DNA of 64,000 bases from DLAJ01 sp023663615 (GTDB taxonomy: Bacteria > Bacillota > Clostridia > Lachnospirales > Lachnospiraceae), in assembly GCA_023663615.1 (NCBI GenBank), contig JAMPHA010000006.1, positions 1 to 64,000 of the forward strand, read 5' to 3'. A model generated the notes under the pieces. That model ran no database searches and was not told where the DNA came from. It worked only from the letters and a program-made list of their open reading frames with translations. Shown in pieces: positions 26,299 through 34,662 of the stretch. The translations under genes were made by a program, and so were the position numbers. Position 1 is the stretch's first letter. Each line of letters opens with the position of its first letter.

Positions 26299-26328
26299 AA
26301 AAGAGTTCCGCTTGCGCGAAACTCTTTT
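26299..26328. terminator. Third hairpin of the spoVG-pth gap
   Basis: AAAAGAGTTCCGC pairs imperfectly with GCGCGAAACTCTTTT. It resembles the other two hairpins in layout (A run, GC-rich tip, T run). Short repeats of CCTATAAG(A/G)A flank it at about 26285 and 26343. Confidence 0.6.
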
Positions 26329-26404
26329 GGACTGCGAAAGTTCCTATAAGGATTTGGAATCATGCGCGAAGCGCGGTCGGCAAAAAAAGAATAGCGGTTC
26401 ACGG

Positions 26405-26433
26405 CGGGGATGTTGCGAAACATCCCCGTTTTT
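26405..26433 (+). terminator. Strong terminator upstream of pth
   Basis: A perfect 10-bp stem CGGGGATGTT with a GCGA tetraloop, followed by five T. It is the fourth hairpin in 240 bp and lies only 49 nt before the pth start, so pth must have its promoter in that short space or be transcribed by read-through. Confidence 0.8.
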
Positions 26434-26481
26434 GGTATGGTAAAGAAGAACAAAAAAGAGAACGGAAAAGAGGAAACGGGT

Positions 26482-27051
26482 ATGGTCATCATTGTCGGAT
26501 TGGGAAATCCGGGTAAAGAATACGAGCATACGCGCCACAACGTTGGGTTTGACGTGATTGATCTGCTGGCGGAGACGTATGGAATCCATGTTACGGAAAA
26601 AAAACATAAGGCGCTGATCGGAAAAGGTATGATCGAGGGCGGGAAAGTCGTGCTTGCCAAGCCGCAGACCTATATGAACCTGAGCGGAGAGAGCGTTCGC
26701 GCGCTGATCGATTACTACAAGGTGGACGAGCGGAGCGAGCTTCTTGTGATTTATGACGACATCAGCTTGGACGTCGGCAAACTGCGCATCCGTAAGAAAG
26801 GAAGCGCGGGGGGTCATAACGGGATCAAAAACATCCTAGCGCATTTGGGACATGATGAGTTTACACGAATCAAGATCGGCGTCGGCGGGAAAACAGGGAA
26901 CGGCGATCTGATCGATCATGTGCTTGGACACTTCCGGGCGGAGGACCAAAAGACGATGGCAGAGAGTATGGTATGCGCGAGAGAAGCGGTCGTATCTATT
27001 CTGTGCGACGGGGCGGATCAGGCGATGAATCTGTTTAACGGGAAAAAATGA
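26482..27051 (+). CDS. pth: Peptidyl-tRNA hydrolase
   Basis: Releases tRNA from prematurely dropped peptidyl-tRNA. VGLGNPGKEYEHTRHNVGF holds the catalytic His and the substrate Asn; KPQTYMNLSGES and KGSAGGHNGIKNI are diagnostic. ATG 26482 gives 189 aa and follows AGAGGA by 7 nt; the in-frame ATG at 26410 lies in the terminator and is rejected. pth followed directly by mfd is a common Firmicute order. Confidence 0.96.
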   Translation: MVIIVGLGNPGKEYEHTRHNVGFDVIDLLAETYGIHVTEKKHKALIGKGMIEGGKVVLAKPQTYMNLSGESVRALIDYYKVDERSELLVIYDDISLDVGKLRIRKKGSAGGHNGIKNILAHLGHDEFTRIKIGVGGKTGNGDLIDHVLGHFRAEDQKTMAESMVCAREAVVSILCDGADQAMNLFNGKK

Positions 27052-27089
27052 AGAAGAGGGTAAATGTTTAGATAAGGATGGAGATTGTA

Positions 27090-30000
27090 ATGAATATGCT
27101 GACGGTCCCAATCAGGGAGCTTGGCGAATACGAGCAGATGCAAAAGGCGGTCTTAAACGGAGAGAGTCTGTCCGTGATCGGCTGTGTGGACTCTCAAAAG
27201 CTGCATATGGCGTATGGTCTTGGGGAGAAATTTCCGTTGAAGGTTATTGCGACATACAGTGATCTTCGCGCGAAGGAAATCTGTGAGGATGCGGCTCTTT
27301 ATGACAGGAATGTCATATACTATCCGGCGAAGGATCTGATCTTTTATCAGGCGGATGTGCACGGGAATGAGCTTGTCAGCCAGCGCGTACGCTGCCTGCG
27401 GAGCATTTTGCAGGGCGAACCTGTCACGATTGTCACAACGTTTGACAGCCTGATGACGCCGCAGATGCCGCCGGAGATTTTATATGACAGTGTTGTCACA
27501 ATAAAAGAAGGCGGTATGGTGGATACCGGCAGAATTTCCGGGCGGCTCGTCTCGATGGGGTACGAGAAGACCGCGCAGGTCGAGGCGGCGGGGCAGTTCA
27601 GTATCCGCGGCGGCATCATTGACGTCTTTGACCTGACGGAGGAGAATCCGTACCGCATTGAGCTGTGGGGCGAGGAAGTCGAGTCGGTGCGCAGTTTTGA
27701 TATTTTAAGCCAGCGCTCGCTGGAGGGACTCAAAGAAATCCGCATTTATCCGGCGGCGGAGATGATTCTGACACCGGAGCGGATCGAGCAGGGAATGGAG
27801 CGGATGGAGCGGGAAGCGGACGAGGCTGAGAAACGGTTCCGGGAGGAATTTCAGACGGAAGAGGCGTACCGCATCCACACGATGATGCGCGAACTTTCCG
27901 AGCTGCTCACGGAGTCGGCGTCGGTGGACGCGGCAGGCTTTCTCAATCTGGAGAGCTATATCCGTTATTTTTATCCCGAAGCGGTGAGCGTGCTGGAACT
28001 TTTTCAAAGGGAAAAGACGCTGCTCGTGCTGGATGAGCCGGCGAGGATCAAAGAGCATGCGGATGCGGTGGAACTGGAATTTCGGGAAAGTATGATGCAC
28101 CGCGCCGAAAAGGGCTATCTGCTGCCGCAGCAGATGAATATTTTCATGTCCGTGGATGAAGTTTTTGCGAAAATGTCTCATTACGGCGTGCTGGCGCTCT
28201 CCACGATGGAATTTAAGAATGTGCCGTTTAAGTTCCGGCATAAGCATTCGATTACGGTTAGAAGTGTCGCTTCTTATAATAACAGCTTTGAAGCGCTTGT
28301 GAAGGAACTGGAACAGTATCATAAAAAGGGCTTCCGCGTCATGCTTTTTTCGACGTCAAAGACAAGGGCGAAGCGGCTTGCCGAGGACCTGCGGGAACGG
28401 GACTTAAACGCGTGGTATACGGAGGAGCTGGAAAAGGAACTAAAGCGCGGCGAGATCGCGAGCGCAAGCGGCACGGTGCGCAGGGGGTTCGAGTACCCGG
28501 AGTTACAGTTTGTCGTGCTCTCGGAAAATGATATTTTTACGGCGCATAAGACGAAAAAACGGTATAAAAAGACGTATGAGGGGCAAAAGATCAGGGACTT
28601 TTCGGATCTGAAAGCGGGCGATTACGTTGTGCATGAAAATCACGGTCTCGGCATTTACCGCGGCATTGAAAAGATCGAAATGGATAAGGTCACGAAAGAT
28701 TACATGAAGATCGAGTACGGCGGGGGCGGCATTCTCTATGTGCTGGCGACGGGGCTGGACGCGATCCAGAAATACGCGTCGGGCGACGCGGCAAGGGCGC
28801 CGAAGCTCAATAAACTCGGCACGGCGGAGTGGGAGCGGACGAAGAGCCGCGTGCGCGGCGCGGTTGCGCAGGTCGCGCAGGATCTCGTGGACCTGTATGC
28901 CGAGCGGCAACAGAAGGACGGGTATGTCTACGGCGCGGACACGGTCTGGCAGAGGGAGTTCGAGGAATTGTTTCCCTATGAGGAGACGCAGGATCAGCTC
29001 GATGCGATCGAGGCGGTCAAAAAGGATATGGAGAGTCCGAAGATCATGGACCGCCTGATCTGCGGGGACGTCGGTTACGGGAAGACGGAAATCGCGATCC
29101 GCGCGGCGTTTAAGGCGGTACAGGAAAATAAGCAGGTCGTGTATCTGGTGCCGACGACGATCTTAGCGCAGCAGCATTACAATACGTTCGTGCAGCGCAT
29201 GAAGGAATTTCCCGTGCGCGTGGAGCTGCTGTCCCGTTTCCGTACGGCCGCGCAGCAGAAAAAGACGATTGAGGCGCTTAGGACCGGCATGGCGGATATT
29301 GTGATCGGCACGCACCGGGTTCTTTCCAAGGACGTGCAGTTCAAGGATTTGGGGCTGCTCATCGTGGACGAGGAGCAGCGTTTCGGCGTGACGCATAAGG
29401 AAAAGATCAAGAAACTGAAAAACACGGTGGACGTCATGACGCTGACGGCAACGCCGATCCCGCGCACGATGCATATGAGCCTGATCGGCATCCGCGACAT
29501 GAGCGTGTTGGAGGAAGCGCCGAACGAGCGTCTCCCGATCCAGACGTATGTGATGGAATATAACGAGGAGATGGTGCGCGAGGCGATCGTCAGGGAGCTT
29601 TCCAGAGGCGGGCAGGTGTATTATGTCTATAATCGCGTACATAACATCGCCGACATTACCGATATGTTAAAAGAACTTGTGCCGGAGGCGAATATCGCGT
29701 ATGCGCACGGGCAGATGCGCGAGGCGGAATTGGAGCGCATCATGTTTGAGTTTATCAACGGCGAGATCGACGTGCTTGTTTCAACGACGATCATTGAAAC
29801 GGGCATGGATATTTCTAACGTCAATACGATGATCATTCACGATTCCGATACAATGGGTTTAGCGCAGCTCTATCAGCTCCGCGGGCGCGTGGGAAGATCG
29901 AACCGCACGGCGTATGCTTTTTTGATGTACCGGAGGGATAAGCTGTTAAAAGAGGTCGCGGAGAAGCGCCTGCAGGCGATCCGAGAATTTACGGACTTAG

Positions 30001-30635
30001 GAAGCGGCATCAAGATCGCCATGCGCGACTTAGAGATCCGCGGCGCGGGCAATCTGCTCGGCGCGGAACAGCACGGGCATATGGAGGCGGTCGGCTATGA
30101 TCTTTATTGCAAAATGCTGAACGAGGCGGTAAAGCGGTTGAAAGGCGGGGGCGAGCATGCCGATTTCCAGACGACCGTCGATCTCGACGCGGACGCGTAT
30201 ATCCCGCCGTCCTATATCGTCAACGAGGTGCAGAAGCTCGATATTTATAAGCGGATCGCGGCGATCGAGAATGAGGAACAGGCGGAGGATATGCGGGACG
30301 AACTGCGCGACCGCTTCGGGAAAGTGCCGAGGTCCGCGCAGAATCTCATGCGGATTTCGCTCATCCGCACGGCGGCGCACCGGCTTTATGTCACGGAACT
30401 GAAAGGCAAAGCGGGTATGCTGCGCATCATCATGCTGCCCCAGGCGCCGGTCAATGTCGTGAAACTGCCGGAATTTATCTCCTCATTTGACGGGGCATTG
30501 AAGTTCGAGACAAAAGGCGTTCCGGCGTTTGTTTACACCTACCCGAAGATCGGGATCGTGGAGAAAGACGAGAGCCGCCTGATGGATGCCTGCGAGGAAG
30601 TGCTCTCCCGTATGAGCGCGCTGTACGAAGGGTAG
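27090..30635 (+). CDS. mfd: Transcription-repair coupling factor Mfd
   Basis: An ATP-dependent DNA translocase that displaces RNA polymerase stalled at lesions and recruits UvrA. 1181 aa in the usual order: UvrB-like region (residues about 1-330), RNA-polymerase-interacting domain near 505-560 (YVVHENHGLGIYRGIEK), translocase with Walker A GDVGYGKTE at about 659, IVDEEQRFGV, the RGRVGRSNR motif, and a C-terminal TRCF domain. ATG 27090 follows GGAG by 6 nt; ATG 27078 would add four residues. Confidence 0.96.
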   Translation: MNMLTVPIRELGEYEQMQKAVLNGESLSVIGCVDSQKLHMAYGLGEKFPLKVIATYSDLRAKEICEDAALYDRNVIYYPAKDLIFYQADVHGNELVSQRVRCLRSILQGEPVTIVTTFDSLMTPQMPPEILYDSVVTIKEGGMVDTGRISGRLVSMGYEKTAQVEAAGQFSIRGGIIDVFDLTEENPYRIELWGEEVESVRSFDILSQRSLEGLKEIRIYPAAEMILTPERIEQGMERMEREADEAEKRFREEFQTEEAYRIHTMMRELSELLTESASVDAAGFLNLESYIRYFYPEAVSVLELFQREKTLLVLDEPARIKEHADAVELEFRESMMHRAEKGYLLPQQMNIFMSVDEVFAKMSHYGVLALSTMEFKNVPFKFRHKHSITVRSVASYNNSFEALVKELEQYHKKGFRVMLFSTSKTRAKRLAEDLRERDLNAWYTEELEKELKRGEIASASGTVRRGFEYPELQFVVLSENDIFTAHKTKKRYKKTYEGQKIRDFSDLKAGDYVVHENHGLGIYRGIEKIEMDKVTKDYMKIEYGGGGILYVLATGLDAIQKYASGDAARAPKLNKLGTAEWERTKSRVRGAVAQVAQDLVDLYAERQQKDGYVYGADTVWQREFEELFPYEETQDQLDAIEAVKKDMESPKIMDRLICGDVGYGKTEIAIRAAFKAVQENKQVVYLVPTTILAQQHYNTFVQRMKEFPVRVELLSRFRTAAQQKKTIEALRTGMADIVIGTHRVLSKDVQFKDLGLLIVDEEQRFGVTHKEKIKKLKNTVDVMTLTATPIPRTMHMSLIGIRDMSVLEEAPNERLPIQTYVMEYNEEMVREAIVRELSRGGQVYYVYNRVHNIADITDMLKELVPEANIAYAHGQMREAELERIMFEFINGEIDVLVSTTIIETGMDISNVNTMIIHDSDTMGLAQLYQLRGRVGRSNRTAYAFLMYRRDKLLKEVAEKRLQAIREFTDLGSGIKIAMRDLEIRGAGNLLGAEQHGHMEAVGYDLYCKMLNEAVKRLKGGGEHADFQTTVDLDADAYIPPSYIVNEVQKLDIYKRIAAIENEEQAEDMRDELRDRFGKVPRSAQNLMRISLIRTAAHRLYVTELKGKAGMLRIIMLPQAPVNVVKLPEFISSFDGALKFETKGVPAFVYTYPKIGIVEKDESRLMDACEEVLSRMSALYEG

Positions 30636-30695
30636 GGCGGACTGGCATGTCCGGAGCAAAAAATGTCGTAAAAGAAGTGTAAAAAAGACAGTAGG

Positions 30696-30732
30696 AAAGG
30701 CGGGAGAATCATTGAAAAGCCCCGCCTTTTTT
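30696..30732 (+). terminator. Terminator after mfd
   Basis: AAAGGCGGG pairs with CCCGCCTTT around a 16-nt loop and is followed by further T. Confidence 0.75.
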
Positions 30733-30780
30733 AGTAAAATAGAGTTTAGATGAATTTTGGACGGAAGGGAAGGTGTATGC

Positions 30781-32271
30781 ATGTATTATGTCGGTATCGA
30801 TCTCGGGACGTCAGCGGTCAAACTGCTGTTGATGGATGAAAAGGGGGAGATCAAAAAAATCGTTTCTAAGGAATATCCGCTCTATTTCCCGCATCCGGGC
30901 TGGTCGGAGCAAAAGCCGGAGGACTGGTATGAAAAGAGCATGGAGGGCTTAAAGGAACTGTTGGACGGGTGCGACAAGTCGAAAGTCGCAGGCATCAGCT
31001 TCGGCGGTCAGATGCACGGGCTTGTCATTCTGGACGAGCAGGATCAGGTAATCCGCCCCGCCATTCTCTGGAATGACGGCAGGACCTATGAGGAAAATGA
31101 TTATCTGAATCAGACGATCGGGAAAGAGATGCTGTCGCGTTATACGGCGAACATTTCCTTTACCGGATTTACCGCATCGAAGATTCTGTGGGTAAAAAAT
31201 AAGGAGCCGGAGAATTTTGCGCGGATTCGGAAGATCATGCTGCCGAAAGATTATCTTGCCTATCGGCTGACAGGCACGCACTGCACGGATGTGTCCGACG
31301 CGTCCGGTATGCTGCTCTTTGACGTCAGGAACCGCTGCTGGTCCAAAGAGATGCTTGCCATCTGCGGCGTGACAGAGGACATGATGGCGCGTGTCTATGA
31401 GAGTTATGAGTGCGTCGGCACGCTGCTTCCCGACATTGCGGCGCGTCTCGGTCTTTCCGAAACGGTAAAAGTGGCTGCGGGCGCGGGCGACAATGCGGCG
31501 GCGGCGGTCGGAACGGGAACGGTCGGCGACGGCAGATGCAATATTTCGCTCGGCACGAGCGGCACGATCTTTATTTCCATGAAAGAATTTGGCGTGGATA
31601 AATTCAACGCGCTGCATGCGTTCGGGCATGCGGACGGACACTATCACCTGATGGGCTGCATGTTGAGCGCGGCGTCCTGCAATAAATGGTGGATGGACGA
31701 TATTATCGGCACAAAGGATTACGCCGCAGAGCAGGCGCAGATCGAAAAGCTCGGCGAAAATCACGTGTATTTCCTGCCGTATCTGATGGGGGAGCGTTCG
31801 CCGCACAATGATCCCGACGCGAGAGGAACATTTATCGGACTTTCGATGGATACGTCCCGCGCGGATATGACGCAGGCTGTCTTGGAGGGCGTTGCGTTTG
31901 CGCTCCGCGACTCGTTTGAGGTGGCGAAGGCGCTCGGCGTGAACATTGAGCGGACGAAAATCTGCGGCGGCGGCGCCAAAAGTCCGCTTTGGAAAAAGAT
32001 CATTGCCAACGTGCTCGGCATCAAGGTCGATGTGATCGAAAGCGAGGAGGGCCCGGCAATGGGCGGCGCGATGCTTGCCGCGGTCGCATGCGGGGAGTAT
32101 GCGAGCGTCGAGGAGATCGCAGGACGGCTCGTCAAGGTTGTGGACACCGTGGAGCCGGAACCGGAGCTTGTCGCAAAATATGAGGCGCGCTATCAGAAAT
32201 TTAAGCAGATCTATCCGGCGTGCAAGGAGCTGTTTGCGGCGCTTTCGGACAAGGAATCGTCAATTGCCTGA
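30781..32271 (+). CDS. xylB: Xylulokinase-type FGGY sugar kinase
   Basis: A 496-aa FGGY kinase: N-terminal GIDLGTSAVKLLL phosphate loop, GQMHGLVILD and WNDGRT (xylulokinase-like substrate site), catalytic DxxD region in DVSDASGMLLFD, GAGDNAAAAVG, and ICGGGAKSPLWKKI at the adenosine site. Expected to phosphorylate D-xylulose to xylulose 5-phosphate for the pentose phosphate pathway. ATG 30781 follows GGAAGGTG. It is followed at 29 nt by a DUF4867 gene and then an isomerase-family gene, suggesting one catabolic unit. Confidence 0.9.
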   Translation: MYYVGIDLGTSAVKLLLMDEKGEIKKIVSKEYPLYFPHPGWSEQKPEDWYEKSMEGLKELLDGCDKSKVAGISFGGQMHGLVILDEQDQVIRPAILWNDGRTYEENDYLNQTIGKEMLSRYTANISFTGFTASKILWVKNKEPENFARIRKIMLPKDYLAYRLTGTHCTDVSDASGMLLFDVRNRCWSKEMLAICGVTEDMMARVYESYECVGTLLPDIAARLGLSETVKVAAGAGDNAAAAVGTGTVGDGRCNISLGTSGTIFISMKEFGVDKFNALHAFGHADGHYHLMGCMLSAASCNKWWMDDIIGTKDYAAEQAQIEKLGENHVYFLPYLMGERSPHNDPDARGTFIGLSMDTSRADMTQAVLEGVAFALRDSFEVAKALGVNIERTKICGGGAKSPLWKKIIANVLGIKVDVIESEEGPAMGGAMLAAVACGEYASVEEIAGRLVKVVDTVEPEPELVAKYEARYQKFKQIYPACKELFAALSDKESSIA

Positions 32272-32300
32272 GAGCAGGAAATAGGGAAAGGAGCAGGAAC

Positions 32301-32924
32301 ATGAAAGTTTTACAGATCAGCGATCCCGCATTCCGCAAATACGGACGGAAGGTGGAGGGGATTGATTTTTCTAAACTGGTGGACAAGATCAATGAGATTA
32401 CGCCGCTGCCGGACGGCGTGGCGTACGAGCCGTCCATACCGGAGCTGGAGGCGTTGGATGTGGCAGGGGAGATCAGCGCCAAGCTGTACGGCGAGCTGCC
32501 GATCGAGATCGGATATTGCAACGGGCATAATGCGATGCTGAACGCGCTGGAATACCATAGGAGTTCGGAAATCAACGTTGCGGCGACGGACGCGGTCCTC
32601 ATGGTCGGCGCGCAGCAGGATATGACGGATGATTTTACATACGATACCGCGCTCATCGAGGCGTTTCTCGTTCCGGCGGGAACGGCAGTCGAGATCTATG
32701 CGACCACGCTGCATTATGCGCCGTGCAATCAGAACGGCAAAGGGTTTAAGGTCGGGATCGTGCTTCCCAAGGGCACCAATTATCCGCTTGCGAAAAAGCA
32801 TGAGGGATGGGAGGACAATCTTATCACCGCGACCAATAAATGGCTGATTGGACATGCCGAGGGCGGCCTGCCGGAAGGCGCGCATATCGGTCTGATCGGT
32901 AAGAACCTGAATATCGACGAGTGA
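32301..32924 (+). CDS. DUF4867 family protein, cupin-like
   Basis: 207 aa. The sequence GELPIEIGYCNGHNAMLNALEYH and the following beta-rich stretch (YDTALIEAFLVPAGTAVEIYATTLHYAPC) are typical of DUF4867, a cupin-like family without an established reaction. Conserved His/Glu in GHN...EYH and TLHYAPC could bind a metal, as in sugar-isomerising cupins; this is inference. ATG 32301 follows AAAGGAG closely. Its place between a xylulokinase and a fucose/arabinose-isomerase-family gene points to a role in sugar interconversion. Confidence 0.8.
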   Translation: MKVLQISDPAFRKYGRKVEGIDFSKLVDKINEITPLPDGVAYEPSIPELEALDVAGEISAKLYGELPIEIGYCNGHNAMLNALEYHRSSEINVAATDAVLMVGAQQDMTDDFTYDTALIEAFLVPAGTAVEIYATTLHYAPCNQNGKGFKVGIVLPKGTNYPLAKKHEGWEDNLITATNKWLIGHAEGGLPEGAHIGLIGKNLNIDE

Positions 32925-32959
32925 TTTGCAGGTGCGGGCGGGCTAAAGGTTAAGCAAAA

Positions 32960-32982
32960 AGTGAAATAATAAATATTTCACT
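32960..32982. promoter_or_regulatory. 9-bp inverted repeat, candidate operator
   Basis: AGTGAAATA-ATAAA-TATTTCACT is a perfect dyad just upstream of the promoter of the isomerase-family gene. It is flanked by A/T runs and has no T tail suited to a terminator, though a weak transcript-end role for DUF4867 cannot be excluded. Confidence 0.5.
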
Positions 32983-32992
32983 AAAATACATA

Positions 32993-33021
32993 TAGACGAG
33001 CAGGGGGATTTGCGGTATAAT
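32993..33021 (+). promoter_or_regulatory. Promoter of the isomerase-family gene
   Basis: TAGACG (32993-32998), 17 bp, TATAAT (33016-33021). It lies 11 bp downstream of the inverted repeat at 32960-32982, so binding there could control initiation. Confidence 0.6.
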
Positions 33022-33072
33022 TCAGTTAAAGAAGGTAGCAGCAAATAAAAAGGAAAAGGGAGGTAACAAACA

Positions 33073-34557
33073 ATGATGAACAACACACCAACAGTAAAGA
33101 TCGGGATTGTCGCAGTCAGCCGCGACTGTTTTCCGGAGTCGTTATCGGTGAACAGAAGAAAGGCGCTCGTAGCCGCATATGAGAAGAAATACGGCAAAGA
33201 CGACATTTATGAGTGCCCGATCTGCATCGTGGAGAGCGAAATCCACATGGTACAGGCGCTGGAAGATGTAAAGAAAGCAGGCTGCAACGCGCTCTGTGTG
33301 TACCTTGGCAATTTCGGACCGGAAATTTCCGAGACGCTGCTTGCAAAGCATTTTGACGGACCGGTGATGTTCTGCGCCGCTGCGGAAGAGTCGCAGGGAG
33401 ACCTGATGGACGGGCGCGGGGACGCGTACTGCGGCATGTTAAATGCAAGCTATAATTTGAAACTGCGCAATATCAAAGCGTACATTCCGGAGTATCCGGT
33501 CGGTACGGCGGAGGAGTGCGCAGATATGATCCGTGAGTTTGTTCCGATCGCATGTGCGGTGGACGGCTTAAAGAACTTAAAGATCATCAGCTTCGGACCG
33601 AGACCGTTAAACTTCCTCGCATGTAACGCGCCGATCAAACAGCTTTATAACCTCGGCGTGGAGATCGAGGAAAACTCCGAGCTGGACCTGTTTGAGGCAT
33701 ATCATAAGCATGACAACGATCCGCGCATCCCGGAGGTTGTAGCGGACATGGAGAAAGAGCTTGGCGCCGGAAACAAAAAATCCGAGGTACTGCCGAAGCT
33801 CGCGCAGTATGAACTGACGCTGCTTGACTGGGTAGAAGCGCATAAGGGCTACCGCAAATATGTTGCGATCGCAGGAAAGTGCTGGCCGGCATTCCAGACA
33901 CAGTTCGGCTTTGTTCCCTGCTATGTCAACAGCCGTCTGACGGGACGCGGCATTCCGGTATCGTGCGAAGTCGATATTTACGGCGTGTTGAGCGAGTTCA
34001 TCGGAACGTGCGTCAGCCAGGATGCGGTAACGCTGCTTGATATTAACAACTCCGTTCCGGCGGATATGTATCAGGAAGCGATCGCGGGCAAGTTCGATTA
34101 TACGCATAAGGATACGTTCATGGGATTCCATTGCGGCAATACCTGCTCCAGCAAACTTTCGGCATGCGAGATGAAGAATCAGAAGATCATGGCGAGAAGC
34201 CTTCCGGAGGAGGTTACGAACGGTACGCTTGAGGGCGATATTGCGCCGGGCGAGATCACATTCTTCCGTGTGCAGTCCACGGCGGACAACATTCTGCGCG
34301 CGTATGTGGCGGAGGGCGAGGTTCTGCCGGTTGCGACGAAGTCCTTCGGTTCCATCGGCGTATTTGCGATTAAAGAAATGGGCAGATTCTACCGCCATGT
34401 TTTGATCGAGAAGAATTATCCGCACCACGGCGCGGTTGCGTTCGGACATCACGGCAAGGCGCTTTACGAGGTATTTAAGTATATCGGCATTCTCCCAGAG
34501 GAGATCGGCTACAATCAGCCGGCGAGCGCAAAGTACCCGACGGAGAATCCGTTCTAA
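33073..34557 (+). CDS. L-fucose/L-arabinose isomerase family protein
   Basis: 494 aa related to the FucI/AraA ketol isomerases (COG2407 type). The N-terminal half is Rossmann-like (IGIVAVSRDCFPES, GCNALCVYLGNFGPE). The C-terminal half has candidate metal ligands in SCEVDIYG (Glu), LLDINN (Asp) and GFHCGNT or FGHHGK (His). These enzymes interconvert aldoses and ketoses with Mn2+. The linked xylulokinase suggests the product enters as a pentulose, but the true substrate is not determined. AGGGAGG precedes ATG 33073. Confidence 0.82.
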   Translation: MMNNTPTVKIGIVAVSRDCFPESLSVNRRKALVAAYEKKYGKDDIYECPICIVESEIHMVQALEDVKKAGCNALCVYLGNFGPEISETLLAKHFDGPVMFCAAAEESQGDLMDGRGDAYCGMLNASYNLKLRNIKAYIPEYPVGTAEECADMIREFVPIACAVDGLKNLKIISFGPRPLNFLACNAPIKQLYNLGVEIEENSELDLFEAYHKHDNDPRIPEVVADMEKELGAGNKKSEVLPKLAQYELTLLDWVEAHKGYRKYVAIAGKCWPAFQTQFGFVPCYVNSRLTGRGIPVSCEVDIYGVLSEFIGTCVSQDAVTLLDINNSVPADMYQEAIAGKFDYTHKDTFMGFHCGNTCSSKLSACEMKNQKIMARSLPEEVTNGTLEGDIAPGEITFFRVQSTADNILRAYVAEGEVLPVATKSFGSIGVFAIKEMGRFYRHVLIEKNYPHHGAVAFGHHGKALYEVFKYIGILPEEIGYNQPASAKYPTENPF

Positions 34558-34596
34558 AAAGATGCGGAGCATTTGGCGGGAACAGACCGTGTTGAT

Positions 34597-34627
34597 AAAG
34601 GGGCGTTGTGTTTACAACGTCCCTTTT
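34597..34627 (+). terminator. Terminator after the isomerase-family gene
   Basis: AAAGGGGCGTTGT pairs with ACAACGTCCCTTT (one G/T wobble) around GTTT and ends in T. Confidence 0.75.
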
Positions 34628-34662
34628 CTATAAAGAGAGACTGGATATATGGGGCGAACTTT

